This document shows, in pieces, positions 10,245-21,196 of a DNA stretch of 35,959 bases. A model generated the notes under the pieces. That model saw nothing but the letters and a program-made list of their open reading frames with translations, made no database searches and was not told where the DNA came from. The position numbers and the translations under genes were made by a program. Location of the stretch: positions 1 through 35,959 of the forward strand of contig JADNRY010000601.1 in the NCBI GenBank assembly GCA_015501585.1, given 5' to 3'. Source of the stretch: Rhodocollybia butyracea. Taxonomy: Eukaryota; Basidiomycota; Agaricomycetes; Agaricales; Omphalotaceae. How positions within the stretch are numbered: the stretch's first letter is position 1; each line of letters opens with the position of its first letter.

Positions 10245-11301
10245 TGTGTGAAACCGCACGCCGTGCATGAATGATGACTCGGAGGTATTGTATAGGTAGA
10301 GGACAGTAGTATACATTCTTTCTATTTGCGATGAATAAATTACAGACACTTGGACATCTGTAAGTAGTCCTTGAGTCCTCTTCGATGAAGGGATATGGTC
10401 TAGTCTTATCGTTATACTCTGACGATCCTTCCATCATAAGTTGTTATGCGATGAATCAGTACCTCTTCCTTTTCTTGTTACTTGCTTTACCATATTAGAT
10501 GGACTCGTTGTACGCTACGCGATCAACTGATATTTATTTTTCTACAGTATTCCTCGTAGTATGCCGCCTCAATTACTGAGTTACTATGTTGTCAAGAGCA
10601 ACTGTCCATGCGTGTAGCGCTATACATGTAGTTGGGGCCCCTACTGTTCCTACGTACCACGTCGGTCCACCACCACCATTGGAATTGCTAGTGCTTGAAT
10701 TTGTTATACCAGATGGTGGATCGCCAACAGGGGCTTTGTTTGTTTGAAATATAGGTAACGTCGGCGAGTTACTTGTTCGCCCCTAACTATTCGCTCTTCT
10801 TAGTTCTCGTCCAAGATGGCAAACCCTGTCGCCTGGTTTTTCAAGCCCCCACCCAGTCATCGGAAATCGCTGGTGTATTAAGCCAGTTCCGAGCTTGTTA
10901 CGCCTCTTTGAACGGAGTTGTTTTTCCTGGGTTTGTATTTCGACGTTTTGCGTCAGTAACAATCTCGCAGTTCCGGTCAAACCTGATGTACATTATTTCA
11001 CAGTCACTGCCGACCACATCGACCACATATATCTCAAAAACGAGAATATCCTCCTTTGGAAAAGTAGGGTTATCTGACTCCTGACTCGCTTGTTGGTTGA
11101 ACGAAAAGTAAATCCTTTTCGTTTGTTGCTGTCTAATTGCTTATCATCTGAGTTTTACCAGTGTCTTTGTGTGAGTTTTGTCGTTTGTACATGTCTCCAG
11201 TTAATAACGGAGTTGTAGGCGCGCGCGCGACAACGTTCACGACGACGCCCAGCTTATTCTAGACATTGATACAGGACAATGCGGTGCGGTTATCAGCTTG
11301 T
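10245..11301. other. Intergenic region with a possible minus-strand terminal exon
   Basis: About 1 kb. On the minus strand, about 10740-10573 reads open as NKAPVGDPPSGITNSSTS.. then NGGGGPTWYVGTVGAPTTC to a TAA at 10573-10575. It could be the last exon of a small gene, but I cannot build the rest. A (GC)n run lies at about 11219-11230. Nothing else is supported. Confidence 0.3.
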
Positions 11302-12308
11302 ATGACTTGGAAAACCCTTTCGCTTATAAACCCACAAGCAGCTGCCGCTTTACGCAAGGCTGTTGCCAATCTCGCAGCTACAATCCCTCCTATCCTCGAA
11401 ACAAAAATCTACCTTCTTCGTGGGGATGGGCTAGTCGCAGAGATACTCGATATCTCGCTCCCTAGCCATCTCGAACTCTATCGCCGAATCGCCGAATGCT
11501 TTACATCCATTGCTTACGGTCAAGGTGCTCGCATTCTGGGTTGGGACCTCACGCAGAGTCCTGAACCCTCGGATACAACTGATGCCCAACAAATTTTCCA
11601 TCGCAAGCCCCCTCCTATCATAGTTATTGCAGACTACAGCACTGGTCAATCTCTTGATTCTATTTCCCTTGATGATGAACATAGTGCTCGAATCCCTCTT
11701 AGCAATACCTTTCTAAAGTCAGCTACCAGTGGTCATCAGCCGTTCACTCCTAGGTCTACTGATCATTCCAGAATCTACATTAACTATGGGCTAGCACAAT
11801 TATTTATCGGTGCCTGGACTTCGACACAGCAGGGGGAAGGTCAAACAGAGTCACTACAGGTAGTAACCGCCGCTTTAAAGGTAACGGTCATGCATGAGGT
11901 CACTCACTATGTTGTGACACTGTTAGGGAGGTGGAGGGTATGTCTTCACCTGCAATGACATGTACTTTATCTGAGCAGTTCTGCTATAGAGATCACCAAC
12001 TCGTGGGAATGGAACAGGTTTGAATGTGATGTTTGATGATTGTCTTGCAGATCCATCAGCTGGTGCAAGTGGACATCTGGAGTCCGGTCTTGTGGCAGAG
12101 AAAATCTGGCTTCATCGACATTATGGTTTGGCATTTGACCAAGGTTCGCTTACAGATCATGATTACTACAAACTAAATCTAAGATGATCTTAGACTCTAA
12201 ATTGGTGATATTCCACAAGGATGCACCGTCGTTGTCATCTTTGGCACGCTCAACACAACCAATGTCCCCATTACACAAGTCGCTGACATCTGGAAAAGAA
12301 CTCATTGA
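11302..12308 (+). CDS. Uncharacterised protein with HEVTH (zincin-like) motif
   Basis: I do not recognise the family. Exon 1 (11302-11937, first ATG at 11302) gives 212 residues ending TVMHEVTHYVVTLLGRWR. The HEVTH sits in a hydrophobic helix, as in zinc metallopeptidases (HExxH). After the intron 11938-11989, exon 2 continues RSPTRGNGTGLNVMFDDC and GHLESGLVAEKIWLH, where a Glu downstream of HExxH could be a third ligand. The frame then steps twice by one lost base, near 12183 (KLNLR to MILDSK) and near 12200 (to IGDIPQGCTVVV), ending ITQVADIWKRTH at TGA 12306-12308. The exon sum is two bases short of a multiple of three, which fits. About 318 residues, with no signal peptide. Peptidase activity is inferred from the motif only. 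Confidence 0.55.
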
Positions 12309-12840
12309 CTCCCCACCGATGTCATTTTCTCCCGAACGGCGGGTATCGAAGTCCAATGATAACGTGCCTTCCTTACCCAGTTTGTTCGCTATGCCTCAGT
12401 CAAGTGGATCCGATGGAGAAGATCAGAAAACATCTTGTGCGGAAGGTCCCGCAGACACTATCGAGCAAGAAAGCCCGATTCAAAGCTCTGGGAATGTTGG
12501 GGTCGCATGGGTAGAGGATCCCAGGGTGATTGCGAGATTTAGCACTGAAGATCTACCCTTATTCCAGGATGGTCCCCCGCCTCCTACTCGCTTGGAACAG
12601 AAACGAACATGTCTTGGGTCTGCAGTTTTTGGCCACCGTAGCACGCGCGTGGCTGAGGACTTAGTCGTTCTTCCTTTCCTTCCAGTTTTGAGCCCATCTT
12701 GTCTGTATATTAAGGCACCGTCACCGTCCCCCAGATTGACTGCGTTCGAGTCTCCAACACCAGCCTCAACATCCCAGCGCCGACTTCTGATAGACGCTAG
12801 TGCATTAAGATTCCGACACAACTGTATAAAGAGAAGATGA
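12309..12840 (+). CDS. Possible Ser/Pro-rich ORF after the HEVTH gene
   Basis: A frame open from before 12184 to TGA 12838-12840 continues past the end of the HEVTH gene as a Ser/Pro/Glu-rich sequence (SPERRVSKSND, SSGSDGEDQKTS, FQDGPPPPTRLEQKR, PSPSPRL). Composition resembles a disordered protein, and an ATG (MSFSPERRV) lies at about 12319. A 128-codon minus-strand frame overlaps it at 12480-12866. I see no domain, introns or promoter, so it may be chance, a C-terminal extension of the preceding gene, or a small gene. Confidence 0.25.
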
Positions 12841-14803
12841 TGGCTTTTATCTATCTCAGTGCACACTCAACTTGGAATGTACAATTAAACATAGACTGGC
12901 CTTCTTCAATCAATGATTTATTTTCAATTTCCAGGCTAAGACTGCTGAATCTATTTCGTTGGCCTGGCTAGTAGCTGAAGACAGACTTCTGTGACTGTGG
13001 CCGCGGTGTTGATGCACTGTGTGTCTCTTGTAAAATGAGTAGGAGATAGATGTTGTGGAAATCTTGAGAGTGTATTTGATGTCTATCGAGTTGAGCTGTC
13101 CAGCCTCAGCTGTTCCAGGCTGCTCCTCAAAACGAAGACTTAAGGCTCTTCGACTGCTGATGCTATTAGTATAAGCGCTCAAGAAGTGCCTTTAATCAAC
13201 TGAGTGACCATCTCCCTGTTCTTAGACAGAGTTGTTCTCGGCTGCACGACGTGAACGCCAACTTTGGGGAGAGCCAGGAAGAAAGGGCTAGTACTTTCCG
13301 AAGAAGTCGCGTAGAGTTTCATAGTACAGCTCTTCACCATATATAGGCACTACATGGCTTAGCGGCATGATGGTTTTTTTATCAGCCGCGGTGATGGTTC
13401 AATTGATTTCCTCTCAAATTTCCTTCCACTTCACAGGCTTTGGAGACGAGAAAAAAAACCGACCAAACCGACTTTCTTAAAGCTGCGGAATCTATACTTG
13501 CACTATATTCTCGTGACAGACGGTGGAAAGCTATCGGGTACAGTTGACCGAAAGAACTCGGAGAAGGATCCCGCTTGAGACGTAATGGAATTTTTGAAGC
13601 ATATCGGAGAACTTGGCGAGAGGGGCCTTTCTTCGGAAACCTATGATTTTGCGAAGAAGAGTACTCAGAATGGCAAAGGCAGCACCGAAGAACTATTGCC
13701 GATACCGTGGTAATAAACTGTTAATAAACCTTTACCTGTGGAATCACAGTCCTTCTTACTAGCTCATATTCCAATCAAGTGCTAACCGCTAGTTAAAATT
13801 ATTGTACAACGTCAATTGTAATAGCTCCCGGTTACTACAAGGGATCGGAGAAGAATGGAGGAAGGCGAATAACTAACGTAGGACGTAAGTAGAGTCTTTC
13901 GGCGTTCATAAAACTCGTTACAGCGACACGACGCAAGTTGAAGAAGCTTCCCAAGGTCAGGGGCTGCGTCTACGGCAATGGGAATGAGCCGATTGTTGAC
14001 GGCAATTGAAAATGGCGTCGGCATATCGCCTACCACTCGCTTGCCTCTACTTTACGGCCGTTGATTTCCGTGCGTGATCGGCACTCATTATCATCGGCTA
14101 TCATCGGATGTTGTTGTGCCGCGTAATCCAGCCGGTGTGGTGATGCAACCGACAGGTGCTTACGTACAGACCGGAGTCGGTTTCTATCGGTCCGGAACTC
14201 GATCAGGCACAGGGGCGAGCACAGCCTCCTAAATTCTCCGGTCGATCATCCGGGATCTATTGCGCCACACTTGTTCGAAAATTTTTTTCTTGAGGCTGCG
14301 CCTGCCACATAGATGAGTCGACTCTATGGCCTAGGAAGCTCTGGAGCAAATTTGAAGCATGCTTCTGAGAAATTTATCAAGTCACCATACAAATCGGACC
14401 GCAACGCGTTGCGAGGTATCTTCCGGTTGCATGTGGTTGTGGAAGGATAAAATTTTGATACATTGAAAAATGTATCTGCGCTTCGAGAAGGTTCAAGGCA
14501 CCGCTGCAGTACGCAGGTTACATCTTGGCACTTATACGACTTGTGCCATGCATAACCCGCGAACTACGCAGGTACACTGAACATAAACGACTACTAGTAT
14601 TCACAATATTGCATTGCGCATCTACCAAAGGGTATAAAGTAACCGTAAGAGATCTAACCTCCGATCAGAGGGAAGTAAAGATAGTACAGTAAAGTAAGGC
14701 TCGTCCAAGTTTACAGGCCAAGATAATACATATTGAACATCCGTGGTATGGTGTTTTGAGTAGTGTAATTAAACCAAAGCGACAAGTAGAAAAATGTCAA
14801 AGA
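12841..14803. other. Intergenic region, no gene supported
   Basis: About 2 kb between convergent neighbours. Stops occur in all frames. Open stretches at 12910-13182 and 13812-14036 (minus) show no domain. A short direct repeat (TATCATCGG twice) lies near 14090-14110. I cannot assign anything here. Confidence 0.5.
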
Positions 14804-17496
14804 CTAGACAGGAGATGCGTATTGTGCAGTATGTTCTAAATTGTACAAATGGTTCTTTTGGTAGCGGTGATTCTGGAAAGCCTCTCCAACACAACTTTGC
14901 AGCACGGTCGTTGACTCGGGAAAGTCGTTGAAAGAAGACCGTGGTTCGAAATATTCTGATTTGGACACAAATTCATGAGGGCTGAGAGGATCCCAGGAAC
15001 CATTGCGACCTGCATCGTAAGCAAGCATGGGTACCGGAGGAGTTTCAATTCCAGTCCAGGACGAGAGCGGCGTCACGGAACCATCTGAGCCCTGGGTGTG
15101 ATTGTTTCCATGTAAGTCCTCCGCCTCTAAATTTGCATCGACGTCGTCAACCCAACGCCAATCGCGGAGAAGGCACCTTGGATGTTCGTGAGCTGACACT
15201 CTGTTCACCGATTCATGAGTCGATAGGAACCCACCTAATCCCTCGTAAGGGAAAAATTGAAGACTTACTCATCAAAGCGCTATTGGTGGAGAAGAACGTA
15301 AGTGTTGACAGTCCCTGGCGGAGAGATGCCAGTAGAGACTCTTCTTCTTGGCTGGGTTGTAGATGGGTTTGATGAGATGAACCCGATGAGTGCGGTGAAG
15401 ACCATGTGTTGGAGCTGGAACGTATCCGGGTCACTTCTTGAACGAGCGTTTGACAAGCTAGCGCCCAGAGCGTCTAGGAACCGCTATCAGCGTTTATTGC
15501 ATTATAGGAAATCAGAAAAAGACATACACCCATTATGGGGTTCACACAACCGAATTCCGCGATATTCAATCCACCTCCGCGAAGTATGGCTCGAGCAGCG
15601 GAAACACAGCTTTGGCGACAATTAGGATCTGAGTCTGCGAATATTTCGTTCAAACGGATGATAGAACCGTATATCAGGGCGTGAGCGAGAAAAATTTCGC
15701 GGGCTGATTGATTTCGATGGTCAAGTTTCTCCAGAGGGGAAATTTGAGAATGCAGAGTATCAATTAGGTGTTTGAGTGACTGAAAAGCCGCAAAAAATGC
15801 TTGAGCATCACGAGAAGCCATGTCTATGGGAGAAGTCCTCAGGACATATACCAAAGCAGAAGGCAAATGAAAACATACTAGCGTGATACTGTCCAGCAAC
15901 GAACGAGGCTTGATGCAAGAGGACAGAAGCTTTCGTCACCATACTGGTGATACTAGTCAACTGATACTGATCTTCTGGTCGATGAGCATGATTCAAGAAT
16001 TCGTGCACTGTCAAAGTTCCGCGAGACGGGAGAATATTCTGTTAAAACTGATGCTGAGCTTAAACACATATGGAGTAAGTGCAAAAGGCTCAAACCTTTT
16101 TGTAAATTTCCATGTCAAGTGGCCATGGCGTATCGATCTGGCATCCAGGAGCGTCAAAGACCCCGCATACAGACCCTGAAGGATCAACTGCCACTGCAAG
16201 GTTTCGATAAAGTGTGAATACTGCCCAGAACCCATTAATCCTTTCGCCCTCTTCTATAGAGTCTTGAGTAGGCAGTAGACCGTTCGACCCATCTGGAAAG
16301 GCCGGGATAGTTGATGGACTGAAATGCTGCGATGACCTGAGAAGATTGAATCTACAACCTAAAGCAAGAGATGCAGCGCTGGAGGCATGGCGTTTGGCTT
16401 CAAGGACGTTTCCGGTCCGAAAGAAATAGTATCCAAGTAAAGTTTCAGCCTGGATGGTATGTAGAAATCGATGAGGATGAGGCCTAGTAGAGCTGAGATC
16501 CGAAGCTGTATCTCGAAGAGCTCGAACAAGCAGAGTATGTTCAAGATCTTTATGGAGGGCGTTCGGTGATAAGTGAATGCCCCATAGATACACCGTACTC
16601 AGTAGACCCGGACAAGGTCTAGATTGGTGTCCAAAATCCAGGGGTAAGAGTGCGGATTGGGAGAAACGAGCAACGTCGAGAAAAAATCCAAACGAAGAGG
16701 CATGTGAGAAGAACCACTCAAGTCTAAGCTCAGGAATTAGCCAGCTGACCCAAATTCAAGTGTTTAACGTACAGGTTTCTTGTTGCAGGAAGTGTAGTCC
16801 TTGGTTCGACAGCTGGAGATCTGGAAGCAGTCCTATCGGATGATCCAGAAGAGCCTAAAAAAAGTACTGAGAGATGGACTTCGAGATGGTCAAGCCAAGG
16901 CCGTACCAGGATGTGGACTTGGAATGCTTGTTAATGGAGATGTCACTGAAAACGGTGACGGAGGAGAGTTACTGCTGCTGGTATACAATGACGGTCCGGG
17001 GATATTCAACCGTACGGTCGTGTCACTATCATGGCCTGCTTCATATGGATTATGAAGAGCCACAGGTGGACTTTCATCGGGATGCTCATATTCGCGGAGA
17101 CGAGTTTCTAGCCGGTGAATTGTCTCCTCCAACGCTCGAGTCCTTGATCTTCCGGGCCCATCAGCGTATTCGCAAGGGTCGTCTTTTGGAGCGCGTTGAC
17201 ATGGACCACAAGTCGGACGGGCACCATCGCATCTCTTCGAAAGATGATATTCAGGAAATTTGGCAGCAGGAAGGGAATGAGCAGACGTACAATCTTCAAA
17301 AATCTATAGAGAGTCGAATTGTAAGAATAATGGGGTTATCATGAAAGAATACACACCTGCACTGAATGACGCGAATTGTAATTAGTTTAAGGCGACTGCA
17401 AATGAGAATACTAAGACGCACGGTTAAACAGGCCTTCCCTCTCTTCAACGGCTTTGAGATGCCCCCACTCGATGGTGAGTTATACCTAGATGTCAT
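14804..17496 (-). CDS. Zn2Cys6 transcription factor with fungal regulatory domain
   Basis: A binuclear zinc-cluster regulator acting in the nucleus. Ten exons rebuild with perfect phases. Exon 1 is 17496-17422 (MTSRYNSPSSGG..KRGKACLT). Exon 2 is 5 nt (17361-17357) and exon 3 is 13 nt (17303-17291). Then 17234-16907, 16854-16773, 16723-16096, 16038-15890, 15837-15528, 15473-15269 and 15192-14804. Splicing gives ACLTCRFLKIRC and DGARPTCGPC, with the last Cys in DDPCEY, so all six zinc ligands are present. A linker follows (GRSRTRALEETIHRLE), then the fungal_trans-like region (LSTVYLWGIHLSP, ETLLGYYFFRTGN, PWPLDMEIYKK, NPIMGTLWALACQTL). The C-terminus reads LSSWTGIETPPVPMLAYDAG. 727 residues and fully in frame, unlike several neighbours. 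An acceptor 8 nt earlier (exon from 15200) would end the protein at 15127 instead. Target genes are unknown. Confidence 0.88.
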
Positions 17497-18339
17497 AGAA
17501 ATACAGCAGTATGAGATAGAAATACAAAAGTATGGAGTAGCGAAAATTTTGAAAGAATTCATTACCCTTATATACTGTCCTGTTGAGACGGATCTTCATA
17601 ATCGGACAGATCTAGTTGATTCATGTCCGAACTTGGAGCATAAGGATTAACCGTGCAGTCAAGAAAAACGATGCTGTACACTGAACGGCTGAAATGCTAA
17701 CCGGAAATTTCGGCATGGGAAAGTTAATCCGGACCACGTGATGAGAATCGAGGCCGATGCGATGCTTTGCTTTGACCAGTGCACTCGAGACTCCAACCGC
17801 TATCCTAGGCTTTACATGACTCGCTGCGCTTATCCCTCCGAATTTGACTCCTTTGGTTGCATCAATTCAAACCTGAACTTACATACAACTTGGGAGTATT
17901 TGTCAAGATGCCCTCATGGTCGACTCAACGAAAGCTCTCGCTCTCTATAGCTCACAAGGCCCCACTGTCTTTTCTCCCTATCGTGTCGGACGGATCTCCA
18001 ACTACACCCTCAGACCCATGGGTAAAGTTCATTTATGCTTGGTTATTATCAGAATATCCATCGTCTCCGTAACCTCTCCGTCGAGCTATGAACTGTCGCG
18101 CTTCATTTACAGGCGAACGAGCCTCTTTAATCCGGCTATTCAAGAACCCCCATTTTTGGCGTTGCCGAATGCTGACAGAGATGTCCTCGATCCTGATCCT
18201 CCAATCATCAGATAGATTCAGGACCCATGTTCCCCTGAATAACAAGAACAAACAATATCCGATAATAAACGACCGCGCGGACCCGTCGAGGGATGTGACT
18301 CACTTTGCTGTACCAGTCACATGTATAGTGACGACTTCC

Positions 18340-18394
18340 CTTTGCCTCGAGGATGTACATATTCACTTTTTCCTCTCCACTTTGCCTCGAGGAT
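18340..18394 (+). repeat. Direct repeat CTTTGCCTCGAGGAT, two copies
   Basis: A 15-base perfect repeat at 18340-18354 and 18380-18394, 40 bases apart. The spacers are pyrimidine-rich. No function is apparent. Confidence 0.8.
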
Positions 18395-19895
18395 TGGATA
18401 CTCGTATGATGGCGACGGTTGATCCCAGAACAGCCATCTAATTTCTTCCCCTTCCCCTCCCCAAATCGTCTCACCTATTCTATTCTGTCCCAAGTCTGTC
18501 TGCACCATACTCCGCAAACCAAACACTGTGCGGCATATGCACCTCGGTACTTGTTCTTCGCCGATGGAAATTACCGTTCATATTTGTCGTACGCGGCCCT
18601 AATTCTACTGTTTTTTTCTTTTTCACTACAGCCTCCGACCCCTTCTTCGTGGTTGTCCATGTGTGTCTCAAAACTTCTCAATCTAAAACTTCCACATGCA
18701 CGGGCGGTTCCGAATCTGAATTCACTACATGTTTGGGAATATTCAGATCTCGTTCAGGGCGACGAGTACATACTTTCCTACAGTACCCTCTTTGTTGAGG
18801 TGATTTCTTTCGTTAGCTGTCGCATGGTGCTACCCGCTTGCTCTAACCTTACCTGACCTTCTGCAACGCAAAGGAGATCGTTTACAATTTGATCATTGCC
18901 GATGATGGTTTATCGGTAACCTAAAGTGTTATTTTAGTTTCCTGGCTCCATCAGTAGATTCGGAGTAGATTTTGCTTTTCAAAAGTTGTTTAAAGCTGCC
19001 ATGTGGGCATCGGATCGGAGGGAAGGAAGTACTTTCCGGGTCCATCCGAGTTACACATATTCTCGGCACATATTAAAGGCTTAATGGTCCGTACATATCT
19101 GCTAAACTCTTTCCTTTCTCAAATCCTGAACCAACTCAGCTCTCAGTCCGAAAGGAACGCTGCCAGCTTGCCCGTCGATGGTACCCCAAGAGCATCTGTC
19201 AGAATGAGTCACCTATCTTGCGCTCAGCAAATTAATTTCGGAGTTCCAACGAAATTTAGAGATTCTTCAAAGCACATGTTGTACTCTTATAAGCCTCTTA
19301 CGACGAATCTCAATGACCGAAATTACCGCTGCTTTTCTCGTTGGAGCCCCAGATTCAACCAAGCAATGAAATAGGAACCTTGACAGAAAAGAGGGGAGTG
19401 TGTTTGTGCGATTTTTTCGCGTATCTCCCGAACCCCAGCACGAGGAATCCTATGTATCAGGTGCGCGGAGCATTATGCATGCTGTTCATGTGCCACTAGC
19501 TGTGCGGGCTGTTGATAGGAAGATGTGTGTGGGGAAGCAGGGAAATGGGCACGTTCTGGGCGGTTACCACCATCTAGAGTATCGATGTTAATTGTTATTC
19601 AAGTTTGACATATTTAATCGTGCTGTAGAGGTACGGTGCTCGATACTAGTTCTGGTTAAATTCTGAAACAGCCCACAGCAACTGAATCCAGCTTCCGCCG
19701 ATACTTATCAAGTCAGGGAACAGCTCAGCAAATAACACCCCTTGCTTCTTGATAGACCTAAGGCTCCAGATCCCCAAATATTTTTCATCCTTAACCGCGT
19801 TCAAAGAAATGTCCAGACTGCTTAATTCTCTTGAATGAGGGTGCTATGGTTATCAGAAGAAGTCGTGGAGGGAGCTGACTGTATGCATCGTTGCT

Positions 19896-19928
19896 CAACT
19901 TGCTGTCAACTTGCTGTCAACTTGCTGT
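19896..19928 (+). repeat. Tandem repeat CAACTTGCTGT, three copies
   Basis: Three perfect 11-base copies in a non-coding region, followed by a T-run. A simple minisatellite. Confidence 0.95.
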
Positions 19929-20138
19929 TTTTCGTACTACTTAGTAGGGTAGGGTACAGTTGAAAGAGTAATTAAGAGAATGACGGGAACATTTGAGGTG
20001 AAATAATTTCGAGGGGGTAGATTGCTAGCCCCGTTTTTTTTTTGGATCGTTTGTGTGCCATGATTTCGGATTCTAGTAAGTATTCCACCCAGGACCCTAA
20101 ATCACTTGGCAGTACATACTGGCACGATACAACTTACT

Positions 20139-20644
20139 TAGCCTTGTAGCAAGGGTTTGATGAACCCTCGTGTTCGATGCCGAGCCTTCGCCGTGAATTG
20201 CCGCGTGGTTGCCGGGCTGTCCTGGGCTCATGCACAGTCACTGGCGCGTATCGCGCGTTGTTTATTTCTTCGTACTTTGGTTAATTATTGAATGCAGAAC
20301 GATTCCTATCAAAAGTTATCAGGACTCTCGACGCCGGACAAGATAGCTCGAGTTCGTCAACTGATCCAACCGCGATTTGCTGAGTGCTCACAGTATAGTA
20401 CATGATCATGCATGGCTTTCGGTAGCCAAGAGGTCCAGATGTGTGCAGATTCGTTACGAGTTGACCAGTTTCTGTATCTGAGCTCATTGTTTCACGAAAG
20501 TATTTTCTACCGTATCAGTGGATATCTTATCAGCATTGATTATTACGTTGCTATGATTACATGGGGGCCGGCAACAAGATGGCAAAGGATCGGAGTTTGA
20601 AAAAATCGAACACGAGGGTTCATCGAACCCTTGCTACTAGGCTT
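20139..20644. mobile_element. MITE-like non-autonomous DNA element with 40-bp terminal inverted repeats
   Basis: The left end (20139-20178, TAGCCTTGTAGCAAGGG...) and the reverse complement of the right end (20605-20644) agree at 37 of 40 positions. Each terminal repeat also contains its own small palindrome (AGGGTT..AACCCT). The interior of about 425 bases has no transposase or other open frame. Flanks show TTA on the left and TTTA on the right, so a 3-bp TTA target duplication is possible but not clean. The size, long TIRs and empty interior indicate a miniature inverted-repeat element. The superfamily is uncertain. It ends about 80 bases before the DPH4 coding sequence. Confidence 0.8.
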
Positions 20645-20719
20645 TATATGAGAACGAGTATTCTCTTCTCAAAAGACTAGCTAGCTAGGCTACAACTTAC
20701 TACAACTTATAACGCCTGC

Positions 20720-20725
20720 CACGTG
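20720..20725. promoter_or_regulatory. CACGTG E-box at the DPH4 5' end
   Basis: A perfect palindromic bHLH site overlapping the first codons of the DPH4 frame. If the real start is downstream or in another exon, this would be a promoter element. It may be coincidental. Confidence 0.3.
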
Positions 20726-21196
20726 CAAAAAAGCGCCCTGCCCTATTCTTCCACCAAGCTGGATCAAGCAGGTAGTATCGATTTCTACGAGATTCTGGCT
20801 CTAGCTAGAACTGCTTCTGCAGTCGATGTCAAAGCTGCTTATCATCGTGCACTCATAACTCACCATCCCGATAAAAATACCTCTAAACCGTCGACTGTGC
20901 ATATCGCAACAATCAAAAAAGCTTACGAGGTCCTTTCATCCCCTAGCCTTCGGGCACAGTATGATGTTCAACTTCAGCAAAAGATAGCGAACATTAGCTC
21001 TCGCCCTGCTCAAGTGATCTCTCTTGAGGATTTTGAAGAAGATCCGGTCGATGATACAGCTTGGACATATCCCTGTCGCTGTGGTGCTGTTTACCGCATC
21101 ACTGAGAGTGACATGGAGATTGGGAGTCACATAATTGGATGTAGTGGCTGCTCGGAACTTGTCTGGGTTGGTTTTGAACTAGCCACAGAAGATTGA
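20723..21196 (+). CDS. DPH4: Diphthamide biosynthesis protein 4 (J-domain + CSL zinc finger), start unclear
   Basis: Dph4 (Jjj3) is a J-domain co-chaperone with a CSL zinc finger. It supports the first step of diphthamide synthesis on elongation factor 2 as an electron carrier for Dph1-Dph2. The frame shows a J domain (IDFYEILALARTASAVDVKAAYH, HHPDKNT with the HPD triad, IKKAYEVLSSPSLRAQYD). After a short linker comes the CSL finger: CRCGAVY near residue 123, then CSGCSELVWVGFE, giving CxC...CxxC. About 157 residues, single exon, the usual family size. The start is odd. No in-frame ATG lies between TAG 20678-20680 and the J domain, and the frame opens with GTG at 20723. A short first exon is possible, for example ATG 20648 spliced at GTATTC, but not proven. 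The MITE lies just upstream. Confidence 0.85.
   Translation: MQKSALPYSSTKLDQAGSIDFYEILALARTASAVDVKAAYHRALITHHPDKNTSKPSTVHIATIKKAYEVLSSPSLRAQYDVQLQQKIANISSRPAQVISLEDFEEDPVDDTAWTYPCRCGAVYRITESDMEIGSHIIGCSGCSELVWVGFELATED

Larger units (their letters stand above)
17497..20138. other. Gene-poor stretch of 2.6 kb
   Basis: No coding region is supported on either strand. The longest open frames (18419-18856 and 19003-19374, plus) are low-quality, hydrophobic or Leu/Ser-rich, with no spliceable partners. A CACGTG E-box lies at 17735-17740, upstream of the zinc-cluster gene. Two short repeats are listed separately. Confidence 0.5.

Noticed and set aside
14940..14960. GGTTCGAAATATTC as a tRNA T-loop
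   Set aside because: It lies in the coding tail of the zinc-cluster gene, and no acceptor stem or anticodon arm can be formed around it.
15127..15200. A frameshift at the end of the zinc-cluster gene
   Set aside because: An acceptor 8 nt further on (exon from 15192) restores the frame into the 130-residue tail, so no lost base is needed.
18419..18856. 145-codon ORF in the gene-poor region
   Set aside because: Hydrophobic, Leu/Ser/Tyr-rich, overlapped by other frames, with no domain and no splice partners.
19003..19374. 123-codon ORF in the gene-poor region
   Set aside because: No recognisable domain, ordinary chance length in this composition, and no promoter signal.
19896..19928. The three 11-base repeats as a CRISPR-like array
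   Set aside because: The copies are directly adjacent without spacers and the genome is fungal; this is a minisatellite.
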